Source: Bacteroidota bacterium (GTDB taxonomy: Bacteria > Bacteroidota > Bacteroidia > Bacteroidales > Prolixibacteraceae). Taken from it: 64,000 nucleotides of DNA. Within the stretch, counting starts at the first letter, position 1; the number at the start of each line of letters is the position of its first letter. A program made the translations under genes and the position numbers. The notes beneath the pieces were generated by a model that saw nothing but the letters and a program-made list of their open reading frames with translations, was not told the DNA's origin and ran no database searches. Positions 44,217 to 56,440 of this stretch are shown here, one piece after another. The stretch covers positions 18,740-82,739 of the forward strand of contig JAHEYU010000018.1 in NCBI GenBank assembly GCA_023251435.1, read 5' to 3'.

Positions 44217-47200
44217 ATGGCAGTAAATATTGAAAACCAGAGGATTAGCTTTTCTTCAACAAAAACCGTCTTTGATTATCCCGATTTCCTTGAAGTACAA
44301 ATTAAATCCTTCATCGAATTTTTTCAACTTGGGACTACACCTGATCAGCGCAAAGAAGAAGGTTTGTGCAGAGTATTTGAAGAAAATTTTCCAATAACCG
44401 ATACAAGAAATAACTTCGTTCTTGAATTTGTTGACTACTTAGTTGACCCGCCCCGTTATTCAATCGACGAATGTATCGAACGTGGTTTGACTTTTAGTAT
44501 TCCGTTAAAAGCAAAATTGAAACTTTATTGTACCGATCCGGAACATGAGGATTTCGATACAGTAGTACAGGACGTATATTTAGGTACTGTTCCGTACATG
44601 ACCCCAAGAGGTACTTTTGTAATTAATGGTGCTGAACGTGTTGTTGTTTCTCAGTTGCATCGTTCTCCCGGGGTATTCTTCGGACAAAGTATGCATGCCA
44701 ATGGTACAAAACTGTATTCAGCCAGGGTTATTCCTTTTAAAGGATCATGGATTGAGTTTGCAACTGACATTAACAGTGTCATGTTTGCTTACATCGATCG
44801 TAAGAAAAAATTACCGGTAACCACTCTACTTCGTGCTATCGGATATGAAAGTGACAAGGATATTCTTGAAATTTTCGACCTCGCTGATGAAATTAAAGTA
44901 TCAAAATCTGGTTTAAAGAAAATCGTGGGTCGTAAACTTGCAGCCCGTGTTCTTAAAACCTGGATTGAAGACTTCGTTGACGAAGATACTGGTGAAGTAG
45001 TATCAATCGAGCGTAATGAAGTTGTTATAGACCGCGAAACTGTTATTGATAACGATCACATTGACGAAATCATAGATTCCGGTGCAAAAACTATTTTGCT
45101 GCATAAAGAAGATCAGAATCTTCAGGATTATGCCATTATATACAATACACTTCAAAAGGACCCTTGTAATTCGGAAAAAGAAGCTGTGCTTCATATTTAC
45201 AGGCAGTTGCGTAATGCTGAACCACCTGATGATGCTACAGCAAGAGATGTAATTGATAAATTATTCTTTTCTGAAAAAAGATACGACCTTGGACAGGTAG
45301 GTCGGTACAGAATCAATAAAAAATTGAATCTGAATATCGATATGGATGTTCAGGTATTGACAAAGGAAGATATTATTGAAATCATCAAATATTTAATCAA
45401 GCTTGTCAACTCAAAAACAGATGTTGACGATATTGATCACTTAAGTAACCGCCGTGTTCGTACGGTTGGAGAACAAATGTTTAATCAGTTTGGTGTTGGG
45501 TTAGCGCGTATGGCGCGTACCATTCGTGAACGTATGAACGTTCGCGACAACGAAGTTTTCACGCCAATTGATCTGATTAACTCAAAAACTTTGTCTTCGG
45601 TTATTAATTCTTTCTTCGGAACGAATGCACTGTCGCAGTTCATGGATCAAACAAATCCATTGGCTGAAATGACTCATAAACGTCGTATGTCAGCTTTAGG
45701 GCCAGGTGGTCTTTCTCGTGAAAGAGCAGGTTTTGAGGTACGTGACGTTCATTATACGCATTACGGGCGCTTATGTCCGATCGAAACTCCTGAAGGACCA
45801 AATATTGGTTTGATTTCTTCGCTTTGCGTTTTTGCGAAAGTGAACGATCTTGGTTTTATTTCTACACCTTACAGGAAAGCAGAAAACGGCAAAGTTGATC
45901 TGTCGGAACAGGGAGTTGTTTACCTAACTGCCGAAGAGGAAGAAGGTAAAGTTATTGCCCAGGCAAATGCAAAGATCGATTCTGATGGAAATTTTATCAA
46001 TCCAAGAGTAAAATCACGTCTTGATGGTGATTATCCGATTGTACCCAGAGACGAAGTTAATCTGATGGACGTTGGTCCAAATCAGATTGCATCGGTGGCT
46101 GCATCGTTAATCACTTTCCTCGAACATGATGATGCCAACCGTGCATTGATGGGATCTAACATGATGCGTCAGGCAGTTCCACTTCTCCGTCCGGAGGCTC
46201 CAATTGTTGGAACCGGAATGGAAGAACGTGCTGCTATTGATTCACGCGTTTTGATTGTTGCTGAAGATGACGGAATCATTGAATATGTTGATGCCGACGA
46301 AATTTTGATTCGTTACGATCGTACTGAAGAAGAGCGTTTTGTTAGCTTCGATCCGGAGATTGTTACCTGTAAGATTGCTAAATTTCAGAAAACAAACCAA
46401 GGTACTGTTGTTGACTTGAAACCAATTGTTGTCAAAGGTGACAGGATTAAAAAAGGGCAGGTACTTACTGAAGGATATGCTACCGAAGGCGGAGAACTTG
46501 CTCTGGGTCGTAACCTGAAAGTTGCTTTCATGCCTTGGCAGGGGTATAACTACGAGGATGCGATTGTAATTTCGGAGCGCGTTGTTCGTGAAGATATTTT
46601 CACCTCTATTCATGTTGACGAATATTCGTTGGAAGTTCGCGATACCAAACGTGGTGTCGAAGAATTTACTTCAGATATTCCAAATGTTAGCGAAGAGGCT
46701 ACAAAAAACCTTGATGAGAATGGATTGATTCGCATTGGTGCGGTTGTTAAACCTGGTGATATCCTGATCGGAAAAATTACTCCAAAGGGAGAATCTGATC
46801 CTTCACCGGAAGAAAAACTGCTTCGTGCTATTTTTGGTGATAAAGCCGGTGACGTGAAAGATGCTTCATTAAAAGCATCACCTTCGTTGAACGGAACTAT
46901 CATTGATAAAAAATTATTCTCAAGAGTTTTAAAAGATAAAAAAGGTAAAATGGCTACCAAACCTTTACTCGATTCAATCGATGAAGAGTTTGACAGGCAT
47001 GTTTCCGCGCTTCGCGCCAAACTGGAAGATAAGTTATTCACTCTTGTGAATGGCAAAACCAGTCAGGGTGTAAAAGATTACTATGGTGGCGACATCATTG
47101 GTAAAGGGAATAAATTTACACTAAAACAACTTCAAGAAATTGATTATCTGACGATTAATCCACAAAAATGGACGACAGATAAAGATAAGAACGATATGAT

Positions 47201-48029
47201 TTTCGCGCTTATCAACAATTACAACATGAAGTATAAAGAGCTTGAAGCAGTTTCAAGACGTAAACGCTACAATGTGACCATTGGAGATGAACTTCCAGCA
47301 GGAATTATTCAGCTTGCCAAGGTTTATGTAGCTAAAAAACGTAAACTTCAAATTGGTGACAAGATGGCTGGACGCCACGGAAATAAGGGTATTGTATCGC
47401 GTATTGTTCGCGACGAAGATATGCCATTCCTAAGCGACGGAACCATTGTTGACATCGTGCTTAACCCGCTGGGTGTACCATCTCGTATGAACCTTGGGCA
47501 GATTTACGAAACTGTTTTAGGTTGGGCAGGAAAAGAATTGGGACTGAAATTTTCGACTCCAATTTTTGATGGTGCCAGTCTGGAAGAAGTTACTGAATAT
47601 ACCGAAAAGGCCGGAGTTCCTAAATATGGTAAAACATATTTAAGTGACGGTGGTACAGGTGATCCTTTCGACCAGCCTGCAACTGTTGGTATAATCTACA
47701 TGTTGAAATTAGGCCACATGGTTGAAGATAAGATGCATGCCCGTTCAATCGGACCATACTCTTTGATCACACAGCAGCCATTGGGAGGTAAAGCACAGTT
47801 CGGAGGTCAGCGTTTCGGTGAAATGGAAGTTTGGGCTCTCGAAGCATTCGGTGCATCAAACATCCTTCAGGAAATTTTAACTGTTAAATCAGATGACGTA
47901 TTGGGTAGAGCGAAAGCATACGAAGCTATTGTTAAGGGAGAACCAATGCCAGCGGCAGGTATTCCTGAATCATTGAACGTATTGCTGCACGAATTACGTG
48001 GTCTTGGTTTGAGTGTAAGCCTTGATTAA
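44217..48029 (+). CDS. rpoB: RNA polymerase beta subunit
   Basis: The 1270-residue beta subunit is complete. The rifampicin pocket reads [20 protein letters not shown], with the Asp, His and Ser that most often mutate to resistance still wild type; E. coli N518 is Thr here. [36 protein letters not shown] and the C-terminal [24 protein letters not shown] are as expected. Sequence predicts no rifampicin-resistance change. It lies 110 nt after rplL, behind an attenuator, and 58 nt before rpoC. The length is close to that of other Bacteroidota and shorter than E. coli RpoB. Confidence 0.99.
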   Translation: MAVNIENQRISFSSTKTVFDYPDFLEVQIKSFIEFFQLGTTPDQRKEEGLCRVFEENFPITDTRNNFVLEFVDYLVDPPRYSIDECIERGLTFSIPLKAKLKLYCTDPEHEDFDTVVQDVYLGTVPYMTPRGTFVINGAERVVVSQLHRSPGVFFGQSMHANGTKLYSARVIPFKGSWIEFATDINSVMFAYIDRKKKLPVTTLLRAIGYESDKDILEIFDLADEIKVSKSGLKKIVGRKLAARVLKTWIEDFVDEDTGEVVSIERNEVVIDRETVIDNDHIDEIIDSGAKTILLHKEDQNLQDYAIIYNTLQKDPCNSEKEAVLHIYRQLRNAEPPDDATARDVIDKLFFSEKRYDLGQVGRYRINKKLNLNIDMDVQVLTKEDIIEIIKYLIKLVNSKTDVDDIDHLSNRRVRTVGEQMFNQFGVGLARMARTIRERMNVRDNEVFTPIDLINSKTLSSVINSFFGTNALSQFMDQTNPLAEMTHKRRMSALGPGGLSRERAGFEVRDVHYTHYGRLCPIETPEGPNIGLISSLCVFAKVNDLGFISTPYRKAENGKVDLSEQGVVYLTAEEEEGKVIAQANAKIDSDGNFINPRVKSRLDGDYPIVPRDEVNLMDVGPNQIASVAASLITFLEHDDANRALMGSNMMRQAVPLLRPEAPIVGTGMEERAAIDSRVLIVAEDDGIIEYVDADEILIRYDRTEEERFVSFDPEIVTCKIAKFQKTNQGTVVDLKPIVVKGDRIKKGQVLTEGYATEGGELALGRNLKVAFMPWQGYNYEDAIVISERVVREDIFTSIHVDEYSLEVRDTKRGVEEFTSDIPNVSEEATKNLDENGLIRIGAVVKPGDILIGKITPKGESDPSPEEKLLRAIFGDKAGDVKDASLKASPSLNGTIIDKKLFSRVLKDKKGKMATKPLLDSIDEEFDRHVSALRAKLEDKLFTLVNGKTSQGVKDYYGGDIIGKGNKFTLKQLQEIDYLTINPQKWTTDKDKNDMIFALINNYNMKYKELEAVSRRKRYNVTIGDELPAGIIQLAKVYVAKKRKLQIGDKMAGRHGNKGIVSRIVRDEDMPFLSDGTIVDIVLNPLGVPSRMNLGQIYETVLGWAGKELGLKFSTPIFDGASLEEVTEYTEKAGVPKYGKTYLSDGGTGDPFDQPATVGIIYMLKLGHMVEDKMHARSIGPYSLITQQPLGGKAQFGGQRFGEMEVWALEAFGASNILQEILTVKSDDVLGRAKAYEAIVKGEPMPAAGIPESLNVLLHELRGLGLSVSLD

Positions 48030-48087
48030 TTTACGGTAAGTCAGTTTGATTTACTTGTTAAAAACTTGAAAAAATAAAGATCGATAT

Positions 48088-51000
48088 ATGGCATTCAGAA
48101 AAGACAATAAAGTTAAAAGTAGCTTTGCCAAAATTGGTATCAGTCTGGCTTCGCCTGAGGAGGTTCTCGAACGGTCTCACGGGGAAGTTTTGAAACCTGA
48201 AACGATAAATTACCGGACTTATAAACCTGAACGCGATGGTTTGTTCTGCGAACGAATCTTCGGTCCTGTAAAGGATTATGAGTGTCATTGTGGTAAATAC
48301 AAACGGATTCGTTACAAGGGAATTGTTTGCGACCGTTGCGGGGTGGAAGTGACCGAGAAAAAAGTTCGCCGCGAGCGGATGGGACACATTTCTCTGGTTG
48401 TACCAGTTGCCCATATTTGGTATTTCAAATCGTTGCCAAACAAAATCGGTTACCTTTTGGGCTTGCCAACAAAAAAATTGGATGTAATTATTTATTACGA
48501 ACGCTATGTCGTAATTCAGGCTGGAATAAAAGCTCAGGATGGTGTTAAATATCTTGACTTCCTTTCTGAAGAAGAATATCTCGATATTCTGGATTCTTTA
48601 CCAAAAGAAAATCAGCATCTCGATGATATGGATCCAAATAAATTCATCGCCCGCATGGGTGCAGAAGCATTGTACACTTTGTTGCAACGCCTCGAATTAG
48701 ATGAAATGTCGTTCGACTTGCGTCACAAAGCAAACACCGAAACCTCACAGCAACGTAAAAACGAAGCCTTAAAACGTCTTCAGGTTGTTGAAGCTTTCCG
48801 TGCCAGCAAAAATATCAATCGTCCTGAATGGATGATTGTTAAGGTTGTACCTGTTATTCCACCGGATTTGCGTCCTTTGGTTCCGTTGGATGGTGGTCGT
48901 TTTGCCACTTCCGATCTGAACGATTTGTACCGCCGTGTGATCATCAGAAACAACCGTTTGAAACGACTGATCGAAATCAAAGCTCCGGAAGTAATTTTGC
49001 GAAATGAAAAACGTATGCTTCAGGAAGCGGTCGATTCGTTGTTCGATAACTCAAGAAAATCGAATGCTGTTAAAACAGAAAATAACCGCGCTTTAAAATC
49101 ACTGTCCGACAGTTTGAAAGGGAAACAAGGTCGTTTCCGTCAGAACTTGTTGGGTAAACGTGTCGATTATTCTGCACGTTCGGTAATTGTTATCGGGCCA
49201 AAACTGAAACTGCACGAATGTGGTCTTCCAAAAGACATGGCTGCCGAGCTTTTCAAACCGTTTATCATCAGGAAACTGATCGAGCGCGGTATTGTGAAGA
49301 CAGTGAAATCGGCCAAGAAAATTGTTGACCGCAAAGATCCTGTAGTTTGGGATATTCTGGAAAACGTTTTGAAAGGGCATCCGGTTATGCTTAACCGTGC
49401 ACCCACGCTTCACCGTTTGTCGATTCAGGCATTTCAGCCTGTTTTGATCGAAGGAAAAGCTATTCAGTTGCACCCACTTGTTTGTACCGGTTTTAACGCC
49501 GACTTCGACGGTGACCAGATGGCTGTTCACGTGCCACTTGGAAATGCAGCTGTTCTTGAAGCACAAATGTTGATGCTTGCATCTCATAACCTTTTGAACC
49601 CTGCTAACGGAGCGCCAATTACGGTTCCTTCACAGGACATGGTTTTAGGTCTGTACTACATGACCAAACCTCGTCCGGGAGCTCGCGGTGAAGGAATGAC
49701 TTTCTATTCAACCGAAGAGGTAATTATTGCCCATAACGAAGGTGTAATTGACTTGCACGCAATCATTAAAGTGAAAGTAGAAGATTTAGATGAGAATGAC
49801 GAAATCTTCAAACACATTATTGAAACTACTGTTGGTCGAATTCTTTTCAACCAGTCAGTTCCGAAACAAGTTGGTTACATCAATCAGTTGCTTACCAAAA
49901 AGTCGCTTCGTACCATCATTTCTGATATTTACAAGAAGACTGGTAACGCTGTAACTGTTCAGTTCCTCGATGCAATCAAGGATTTGGGATATATTATGGC
50001 TTATCGCGGTGGTTTGTCGTTTAACCTTAATGATGTTGTAATTCCGGAGGATAAAAAAGAAATTGTTGAAGCCGGGTACAACGAAGTTGAAGAAGTAATG
50101 GCCAACTACAACATGGGTTTCATTACAAACAACGAACGATACAATCAGGTAATTGATATCTGGACACATGCCAATGCCAAACTTACCAACTCGGTAATGA
50201 AAACATTGAGTACTGACCGCCAGGGATTCAATTCAGTATATATGATGCTTGACTCCGGAGCCCGTGGTTCTAAAGAGCAGATTCGTCAGCTTTGCGGAAT
50301 GCGTGGATTGATGGCTAAACCGCAAAAATCAGGATCAACCGGTTCGCAGATTATCGAAAACCCGATCCTTGCAAACTTTAAAGAGGGACTATCGGTGTTG
50401 GAATACTTTATTTCGACTCACGGTGCCCGTAAAGGTTTGGCGGATACTGCACTTAAGACAGCTGATGCTGGTTACTTGACCCGTAGGTTGGTGGACGTTG
50501 CACAGGATGTTATTATTCAGGAAGAAGATTGCGGAACTCTTCGCGGATTGATTGCGTCGGCAATTAAGAATAACGAAGAAATAGTAGCTTCACTTGATGA
50601 GAGAATTCTCGGACGTACAACTGTTCACGATATTTTCAACCCGCTTACAGGCGAATTGATTGTAAGTTCAGGTGGAATTATTACTGACGAAATTTCCAGA
50701 AAAATTGATGAATCTCCAATTGAATCAGTTGAGATTCGTTCAGTTTTGACTTGTGAATCGAAAGTGGGAGTTTGCGCGAAATGTTATGGTCTTAACCTGG
50801 CCGGAAGTACAATGGTTCAAAGAGGTGAAGCTGTGGGAGTTATTGCTGCCCAGTCGATCGGAGAGCCAGGTACACAGCTTACACTTCGTACGTTCCACGT
50901 AGGGGGTATTGCAGGTAACATTTCTACACAGTCGGCTGTCGAATCAAAATACGATGGTATTGCAGAAATTGACGAACTACGCGTAGTTGAGCAATTCAAT

Positions 51001-52365
51001 AGCGAAGGAGTTAAATCAACCATTGTAGTTAGTCGTCTTGCAGAGTTACGTATTATCGATAAAAATACAAGAATCCAACTTTCATCCCACAATATTCCTT
51101 ATGGATCTAAACTGTTCATTGATAATGGTCAGGAAGTGAAAAAGGGAATGCGTATTTGTGAGTGGGATCCATACAATGGGGTAATTATTACTGAATTCAA
51201 GGGTAAAATTGCTTTTGAACAGGTAATAGATGGTGTTACTTATCGTGAAGAATCGGATGAACAAACCGGTTACAAAGAGAAAGTTATCATCGAAACCAGA
51301 GATAAAACCAAAAATCCATCGTTAAGGATTTTGGATGAAAGGGGAGATACTATCCGTACCTACAACTTGCCGGTGGCAGGTCATATGGCTGTTGAAAACG
51401 GCGACATTGTTGAAGCAGGTGCTGTGTTGGTGAAAATTCCACGCGCAGCGGGTAAAGCTGGTGATATCACCGGTGGTTTGCCCCGTGTAACAGAGTTATT
51501 CGAGGCTAGAAATCCATCAAATCCTGCTGTTGTTTCCGAAATCGACGGTGAAATTTCTCTTGGTAAAATTAAACGTGGTAACCGCGAAATCGTTGTTACT
51601 TCAAAAGGTGGAGACGTTAAACGTTACCTGGTTCCGCTTTCACGTCAGATTCTTGTTCAGGAAAATGACTACATACGTGCCGGTACCCCACTTTCTGACG
51701 GAGCAATTACTCCTTCAGACATCCTCGCAATCAAAGGGCCAACAGCTGTTCAGGAATATATTTTGAATGAAGTTCAGGATGTGTACCGTATGCAGGGTGT
51801 GAAAATCAACGATAAACATTATGAGGTGATTATTCGCCAAATGATGAGAAAAGTTGAGATCGACGATCCGGGCGATACACGCTTCCTTGAAAAACAGATT
51901 GTTGACAAGCATGAATTCCTTCATGAAAATGACTGGATTTACAATAAAAAAGTGGTGGTTGAAGCCGGTGATTCAGACAGTCTGAAACCTGGACAAATTA
52001 TTACTTCGCGCCGTATGAGGGATGAAAATTCAACTCTTCGCCGTCGTGACAAACGATTGGTTGAAGGAAGGGATGCCATTCCTGCAACATCGAGCCAGAT
52101 TCTTCAGGGTATTACCCGTGCTTCTCTTCAAACTCGTAGCTGGTTGTCGGCTGCATCGTTCCAGGAAACTACAAAAGTACTGAATGAGGCTGCTATTCAT
52201 GGAAAGGTTGACTACCTTGACGGATTGAAAGAAAACGTAATCTGTGGTCACCTTATCCCTGCCGGAACCGGATTGAAAGAATACAAGAATTTGGTTGTTG
52301 GCTCGCGTGATGAGTATGACCGGATGGTTGAAATGAAGGAACCTGAAAGAATGTCAAGAGATTAA
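48088..52365 (+). CDS. rpoC: RNA polymerase beta-prime subunit
   Basis: The 1425-residue subunit holds the active-site Mg through the three Asp of [15 protein letters not shown]. The N-terminal zinc site is [20 protein letters not shown]. The second zinc site has [13 protein letters not shown], and the bridge helix/trigger loop region includes [23 protein letters not shown] and [18 protein letters not shown]. No intein or split is present. It follows rpoB by 58 nt and precedes the DUF3467 gene by 1 nt. Confidence 0.99.
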   Translation: MAFRKDNKVKSSFAKIGISLASPEEVLERSHGEVLKPETINYRTYKPERDGLFCERIFGPVKDYECHCGKYKRIRYKGIVCDRCGVEVTEKKVRRERMGHISLVVPVAHIWYFKSLPNKIGYLLGLPTKKLDVIIYYERYVVIQAGIKAQDGVKYLDFLSEEEYLDILDSLPKENQHLDDMDPNKFIARMGAEALYTLLQRLELDEMSFDLRHKANTETSQQRKNEALKRLQVVEAFRASKNINRPEWMIVKVVPVIPPDLRPLVPLDGGRFATSDLNDLYRRVIIRNNRLKRLIEIKAPEVILRNEKRMLQEAVDSLFDNSRKSNAVKTENNRALKSLSDSLKGKQGRFRQNLLGKRVDYSARSVIVIGPKLKLHECGLPKDMAAELFKPFIIRKLIERGIVKTVKSAKKIVDRKDPVVWDILENVLKGHPVMLNRAPTLHRLSIQAFQPVLIEGKAIQLHPLVCTGFNADFDGDQMAVHVPLGNAAVLEAQMLMLASHNLLNPANGAPITVPSQDMVLGLYYMTKPRPGARGEGMTFYSTEEVIIAHNEGVIDLHAIIKVKVEDLDENDEIFKHIIETTVGRILFNQSVPKQVGYINQLLTKKSLRTIISDIYKKTGNAVTVQFLDAIKDLGYIMAYRGGLSFNLNDVVIPEDKKEIVEAGYNEVEEVMANYNMGFITNNERYNQVIDIWTHANAKLTNSVMKTLSTDRQGFNSVYMMLDSGARGSKEQIRQLCGMRGLMAKPQKSGSTGSQIIENPILANFKEGLSVLEYFISTHGARKGLADTALKTADAGYLTRRLVDVAQDVIIQEEDCGTLRGLIASAIKNNEEIVASLDERILGRTTVHDIFNPLTGELIVSSGGIITDEISRKIDESPIESVEIRSVLTCESKVGVCAKCYGLNLAGSTMVQRGEAVGVIAAQSIGEPGTQLTLRTFHVGGIAGNISTQSAVESKYDGIAEIDELRVVEQFNSEGVKSTIVVSRLAELRIIDKNTRIQLSSHNIPYGSKLFIDNGQEVKKGMRICEWDPYNGVIITEFKGKIAFEQVIDGVTYREESDEQTGYKEKVIIETRDKTKNPSLRILDERGDTIRTYNLPVAGHMAVENGDIVEAGAVLVKIPRAAGKAGDITGGLPRVTELFEARNPSNPAVVSEIDGEISLGKIKRGNREIVVTSKGGDVKRYLVPLSRQILVQENDYIRAGTPLSDGAITPSDILAIKGPTAVQEYILNEVQDVYRMQGVKINDKHYEVIIRQMMRKVEIDDPGDTRFLEKQIVDKHEFLHENDWIYNKKVVVEAGDSDSLKPGQIITSRRMRDENSTLRRRDKRLVEGRDAIPATSSQILQGITRASLQTRSWLSAASFQETTKVLNEAAIHGKVDYLDGLKENVICGHLIPAGTGLKEYKNLVVGSRDEYDRMVEMKEPERMSRD

Positions 52366-52366
52366 T

Positions 52367-52687
52367 ATGGAAGATTTAAAAAATAGCAATCAGCTGCAAA
52401 TTGAGTTATCTGAAGAGATCGCTCAGGGCATCTATTCTAATCTTGCAATAATTACACATTCGAGTTCTGAATTTGTTCTTGATTTTGTAAGGGTTATGCC
52501 CGGCATTCCTAAAGCGAATGTAAAATCACGGATCATTTTAACTCCTGAACATGCCAAACGTTTACTGTTGGCACTACAGGATAATATTCAGAAATATGAG
52601 AGCGTTAATGGTTCAATTAAGAATGTCAGAGGTCATGATACTATTTTACCTCCGATGGCATTTGGAGGACCTGTACCAATTGCGTAA
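52367..52687 (+). CDS. DUF3467 protein linked to rpoC
   Basis: The 106-residue protein matches the DUF3467 family: QLQIELSEEIAQGIYSNLAIITHSSSEFVLDFVRVMPGIPKANVKSRIILTPEHAKRLLLAL. It is small, acidic in its first half and without membrane helices or cysteines. The start lies 1 nt after the rpoC stop, and I recall the same place in many Bacteroidota, so a link with RNA polymerase or its regulation is plausible. The function is unknown. A strong terminator follows. Confidence 0.87.
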   Translation: MEDLKNSNQLQIELSEEIAQGIYSNLAIITHSSSEFVLDFVRVMPGIPKANVKSRIILTPEHAKRLLLALQDNIQKYESVNGSIKNVRGHDTILPPMAFGGPVPIA

Positions 52688-52705
52688 ATAATTTTCGATT
52701 CGATA

Positions 52706-52742
52706 AAAACAAAGGATGCTCAAAAGGCATCCTTTGTTTTTT
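52706..52742 (+). terminator. Terminator of the rpoBC operon
   Basis: AAAACAAAGGATGC pairs with GCATCCTTTGTTTT around a 7-nt loop and ends in T6. Confidence 0.93.
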
Positions 52743-52932
52743 ATATGTGTATTAAAAAATGAAACAGCTGGTTTGTTTGTTTTATAATGTATCTGCAAAT
52801 GTTACTAAATTAATAATTGTATAAAATCAATTAGTTTCATTATTTAACTCTTGCATTATAATTTGGTAACATTACAATGAAAATGTATAAAATGGGAAAT
52901 GTTTTTTTGTTCAAACCTAATTACAAATTATT

Positions 52933-53193
52933 ATGAATGAGATGGGAATAGCTCTCGAACTTTTGGGTGTCGGGATGGTGACTGTATTTATTATTTTGGC
53001 ATTGGTTGTGATTTTGGGCGATTTAATTATCAGGTTCGTAAACAAGTTTATGCCTGAGCCTGAGAAGGTATCAGCTGCAAAAAGCACAGTTTCAGTTCCT
53101 GAAATTAATTCGAAGAAAATAGCTGCTATCGTTTCTGCAGTAAGTAAGGTTACAAATGGTGGTGGAAGAGTTGTTAATATTGAGAAGCTTTAA
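52933..53193 (+). CDS. oadG: OadG-like small subunit of a sodium-pumping decarboxylase
   Basis: The 86-residue protein has one N-terminal membrane helix (LELLGVGMVTVFIILALVVILGDLII) and a polar, lysine-rich tail, the standard OadG pattern. OadG holds the alpha and beta subunits together and helps the sodium-pump complex assemble at the membrane. It is the first gene before oadA and oadB, with a 190-nt AT-rich region upstream after the rpoC-operon terminator. A terminator-like hairpin overlaps its stop codon. Confidence 0.87.
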   Translation: MNEMGIALELLGVGMVTVFIILALVVILGDLIIRFVNKFMPEPEKVSAAKSTVSVPEINSKKIAAIVSAVSKVTNGGGRVVNIEKL

Positions 53194-53220
53194 ATCTTTC
53201 AGGATTTGAAGCTTTTTTTT
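53185..53220 (+). terminator. Terminator-like hairpin overlapping the oadG stop
   Basis: AAGCTTTAAATC pairs with GATTTGAAGCTT (12 pairs, one G-U) around TTTCAG, followed by T6 beyond the stem. Its 5' arm contains the oadG stop codon. It may attenuate transcription before oadA. Confidence 0.72.
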
Positions 53221-53275
53221 CTGTTGTATGTTAACTAATTAAGTATAAAAATCATTGAATAAAAGCTATTGACTT

Positions 53276-55162
53276 ATGAGTGGAAGAAAGATTAAATTTT
53301 CATTGGTTTATCGTGATATGTGGCAATCTTCTGGAAAGTATGTACCACGGGTTGATCAATTAGTGAAGGTGGCTCCGCACATTATTGACATGGGATGTTT
53401 TGCTCGTGTTGAAACAAATGGTGGTGGATTTGAGCAAATTAATTTGCTTTTTGGGGAAAACCCTAATAAATCGGTTCGTGAATGGACAAAACCATTTAAC
53501 GACGCTGGGATCCAGACCCATATGCTGGAGCGCGCTTTGAACGGTATTAGAATGAATCCGGTTCCTGCTGATGTGCGGAAGCTGATGTTCAAGGTGAAGA
53601 AAAAACAAGGTACTGATATTACCCGTTCTTTCTGCGGATTAAATGATCCACGGAATATTCTGGATTCAGTAAAGTATGCTAAGGAAGGAGGAATGATTGC
53701 CCAGGCAACACTTAGCCTAACTTATTCAAAAGTTCATACAGCCGAAAGTTTTGTTCAGCTGGCTGATGAATTGATCAAAGGGGGCGCTGATGAAATCTGT
53801 CTGAAAGACATGGCAGGTATCGCACGTCCGGCTTGGTTGGGTAAAATCGTTAAAGGCATCAAAGAATTACATCCTGAAATTCCATTGGAATATCATTCAC
53901 ATTCGGGACCAGGTTTTGCAATGGCCACCATTCTGGAAGTTTGCCGCGCTGGTGTTGAGTACATTGATGTTGCTATGGAACCGCTTTCATGGGGTACCGG
54001 ACACATTGACTTGCTCGCTGTTCATGCCATGCTCGAAGACGACGGATTTGATGTACCTGCTATCAATATGGATGCCTACATGAAAGTTCGTTCTTTGACA
54101 CAGGAATTTATTGACGATTTCCTCGGATTTTATATCGACCCGAAAAACCGTTATATGAATTCGATGCTTATTGGCCCCGGATTGCCCGGTGGTATGATGG
54201 GATCGTTGATGTCCGATTTGGAAAACAATCTGGCCAGCCTGAATAAATGGATGGTGAAACGAAATAAGCCACAATTAACACAGGACGATCTTCTTATTAA
54301 ATTGTTCAACGAAGTTGAATATATATGGCCAATGTTGGGTTATCCGCCGCTGGTAACTCCATATAGTCAGTATGTAAAAAACTTGGCTTTGATGAATGTG
54401 ATGCAAATCGAAAAAGGCGAAGCCCGCTGGAGTATGATTGCCGATAATATTTGGGATATGTTGGTTGGAAATGGAGGAAGACTCCCGGGAGAACTGCACC
54501 CTGAAATTAAAAAATTGGCCAAAGAGGCAGGTAAAGAATTCTTCACCGGTCGTCCACAGGATTTGTATCCTGACGCACTGGATACCTTCCGAAAAGAAAT
54601 GAATGAAAAAGGTTGGGATTTTGGCCAGGATGACGAAGAATTGTTTGAACTGGCCATGCACCCTCAGGAATACCGTGCCTTTAAATCAGGCGCAGCCAAA
54701 AAGGCATTCGAAGAAGATTTGGCTAAACGTCGTATTGAAGGTGGCGGTATTAATGAGGGAACTGCGAAACCAACTTCAACTGAAGGTACTGTAGCCGATC
54801 TGAAACCATCAACCATGTTTATCGATGTTGAAGGCGAGCGCTTTAAAGTGACTGTTGAATATGGAAGCAATGGTTCTGCAATCGAAGTAAAACCCGCTGC
54901 AACTCTAGCTGCTCCTTTAGCACAAGGGCCTGTAAAAAATATTCTTGCACCACTCGAAGGTAAATTCTATCTGACCAAAGAAAGTTCGGAAACTCCACTC
55001 AAGGTTGGCGATTCGATTAAAGTTGGCGATCTGATTGGTTATGTGGAAGCAATGAAAACATTTAATGCCATTCGTTCTGATGTTGCCGGCACTGTTGTGG
55101 AGATTTGCCATACTACTGGTGTTGAAATTGAGGAAGATGACGTTTTAGTTAAAATCAAATAA
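53276..55162 (+). CDS. oadA: Biotin-dependent decarboxylase alpha subunit (oxaloacetate decarboxylase type)
   Basis: The 628-residue protein combines a carboxyltransferase barrel, a conserved helical domain and a C-terminal biotinyl domain. The barrel has YRDMWQSS, where family members often have RDxHQS, CLKDMAG with the active-site Lys and YHSHSGPG with the metal His pair. The biotin Lys lies in VEAMKTFNAI near residue 596; Thr replaces the second Met of the usual MKM. It moves CO2 from a carboxylic acid to biotin, and OadB then releases it while pumping Na+. Oxaloacetate is the likely substrate, but methylmalonyl-CoA or another acid is possible. It lies 82 nt after oadG and 14 nt before oadB. 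Confidence 0.9.
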   Translation: MSGRKIKFSLVYRDMWQSSGKYVPRVDQLVKVAPHIIDMGCFARVETNGGGFEQINLLFGENPNKSVREWTKPFNDAGIQTHMLERALNGIRMNPVPADVRKLMFKVKKKQGTDITRSFCGLNDPRNILDSVKYAKEGGMIAQATLSLTYSKVHTAESFVQLADELIKGGADEICLKDMAGIARPAWLGKIVKGIKELHPEIPLEYHSHSGPGFAMATILEVCRAGVEYIDVAMEPLSWGTGHIDLLAVHAMLEDDGFDVPAINMDAYMKVRSLTQEFIDDFLGFYIDPKNRYMNSMLIGPGLPGGMMGSLMSDLENNLASLNKWMVKRNKPQLTQDDLLIKLFNEVEYIWPMLGYPPLVTPYSQYVKNLALMNVMQIEKGEARWSMIADNIWDMLVGNGGRLPGELHPEIKKLAKEAGKEFFTGRPQDLYPDALDTFRKEMNEKGWDFGQDDEELFELAMHPQEYRAFKSGAAKKAFEEDLAKRRIEGGGINEGTAKPTSTEGTVADLKPSTMFIDVEGERFKVTVEYGSNGSAIEVKPAATLAAPLAQGPVKNILAPLEGKFYLTKESSETPLKVGDSIKVGDLIGYVEAMKTFNAIRSDVAGTVVEICHTTGVEIEEDDVLVKIK

Positions 55163-55176
55163 CAAAACAGTAAACG

Positions 55177-56388
55177 ATGGGCATTTTAGAGAATTTATAT
55201 AAAATGACAGCTATTCAGGATTTTATTAATAATCCGGGATATTTGTTAATGTTAGCTATTGGATCATTTCTTCTGTACCTGGGTATTCGTAAGCAATACG
55301 AACCGCTGCTGCTTGTTCCGATTGCCTTTGGTGTTATTCTGGCCAATTTGCCAGGCGGGGGGATGGGTGTTGTATCGGCAGATTTAATTAATCTGGAAGG
55401 TGGCCACACCAAAAACCTGCTGGAAATTGCCCAGGATCATGGTATTATGAATTTCCTGTATTATTCGCTGATCAAAACCGGGTTTTTGCCCCCAATCATT
55501 TTTATGGGTATTGGAGCTTTAACTGATTTTGGTCCGATGTTGCGTAATTTGCGACTTGCCTTCTTTGGCGCTGCCGCTCAGTTAGGAATTTTTATTGTGT
55601 TGATCGCAGCTATTGCACTTGGCTTTACTGCGAAGGAAGCTGCTTCGCTTGGAATTATTGGTGGTGCCGATGGTCCAACCGCAATTTATACGACTATTAA
55701 ACTGGCTCCTCATTTATTGGGTCCGATTGCCATTGCTGCCTATTCGTATATGGCATTAGTTCCGGTAATTATTCCATTGGTGGTGCGATTGACTTGTTCT
55801 AAAAAAGAACTTTTGATTCACATGAAAGACATGGATAAACAATATCCATCGAAATTGAAAATCAAAAACCTTAGGGCAGTAAAGATTGCTTTCCCCATTG
55901 TACTCGGAATTATCATCTCGATTTTTGTTCCTTCAGCAGTTCCACTTTTAGGTATGTTGCTTTTTGGTAACCTGATTAAAGAAATTGGCGTAAATGTTGC
56001 CCGTTTAAGCGAAGCTGCGACAGGCTCTATTCTGAATACTGCTACCATTTTCCTTGGTTTGTCAGTAGGTGCTACGATGACCGCTGAAGTTTTCCTCGAT
56101 TTTAAAACCATCATGATTGTTGTTGGAGGATTTTTGGCTTTTGCTGTTTCTATCTTTGGAGGAATTATGGGCGTAAAAGTGACCAATCTTTTTACAAAGA
56201 AAAAGATCAATCCATTGTGTGGTGCTACCGGGCTAAGTGCTGTTCCGATGGCTTCGCGCGTTGCCAACGATATTGCGTTGAAGTATGATTCTTCGAATCA
56301 CATTTTGCAGTATTGTATGTCGAGTAATATTTCGGGAGTAATTGGCTCGGCTGTTGCAGCCGGTGTGCTGATTTCGTTCCTGCAATAA
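55177..56388 (+). CDS. oadB: Sodium-translocating decarboxylase beta subunit
   Basis: The 403-residue OadB is an integral membrane protein with about nine or more helices. It contains IIGGADGPTAIYTTIKLAPHLLGPIAIAAYSYMALVP, the conserved region with the Asp that carries Na+ and the C-terminal GLSAVPMASRVANDIALKYDSSNHILQYCMSSNISGVIGSAVAAG. It decarboxylates carboxybiotin and exports Na+. The 14-nt gap from oadA and the terminator after it show a complete oadGAB unit, so the cell can turn decarboxylation into a sodium gradient. Confidence 0.95.
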   Translation: MGILENLYKMTAIQDFINNPGYLLMLAIGSFLLYLGIRKQYEPLLLVPIAFGVILANLPGGGMGVVSADLINLEGGHTKNLLEIAQDHGIMNFLYYSLIKTGFLPPIIFMGIGALTDFGPMLRNLRLAFFGAAAQLGIFIVLIAAIALGFTAKEAASLGIIGGADGPTAIYTTIKLAPHLLGPIAIAAYSYMALVPVIIPLVVRLTCSKKELLIHMKDMDKQYPSKLKIKNLRAVKIAFPIVLGIIISIFVPSAVPLLGMLLFGNLIKEIGVNVARLSEAATGSILNTATIFLGLSVGATMTAEVFLDFKTIMIVVGGFLAFAVSIFGGIMGVKVTNLFTKKKINPLCGATGLSAVPMASRVANDIALKYDSSNHILQYCMSSNISGVIGSAVAAGVLISFLQ

Positions 56389-56409
56389 GAATATTTCAAA
56401 ACAATCAAA

Positions 56410-56440
56410 AACGCTCTCCGGAAACTGAGGGCGTTTTTTT
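56410..56440 (+). terminator. Terminator after oadB
   Basis: AACGCTCTC pairs with GAGGGCGTT (9 pairs, one G-U) around an 8-nt loop, followed by T5. Confidence 0.92.

Noticed and set aside
44217..48029. Rifampicin-resistance change in rpoB
   Set aside because: The Asp, His and Ser positions most often mutated are wild type; the N518 to T change is likely lineage-specific.
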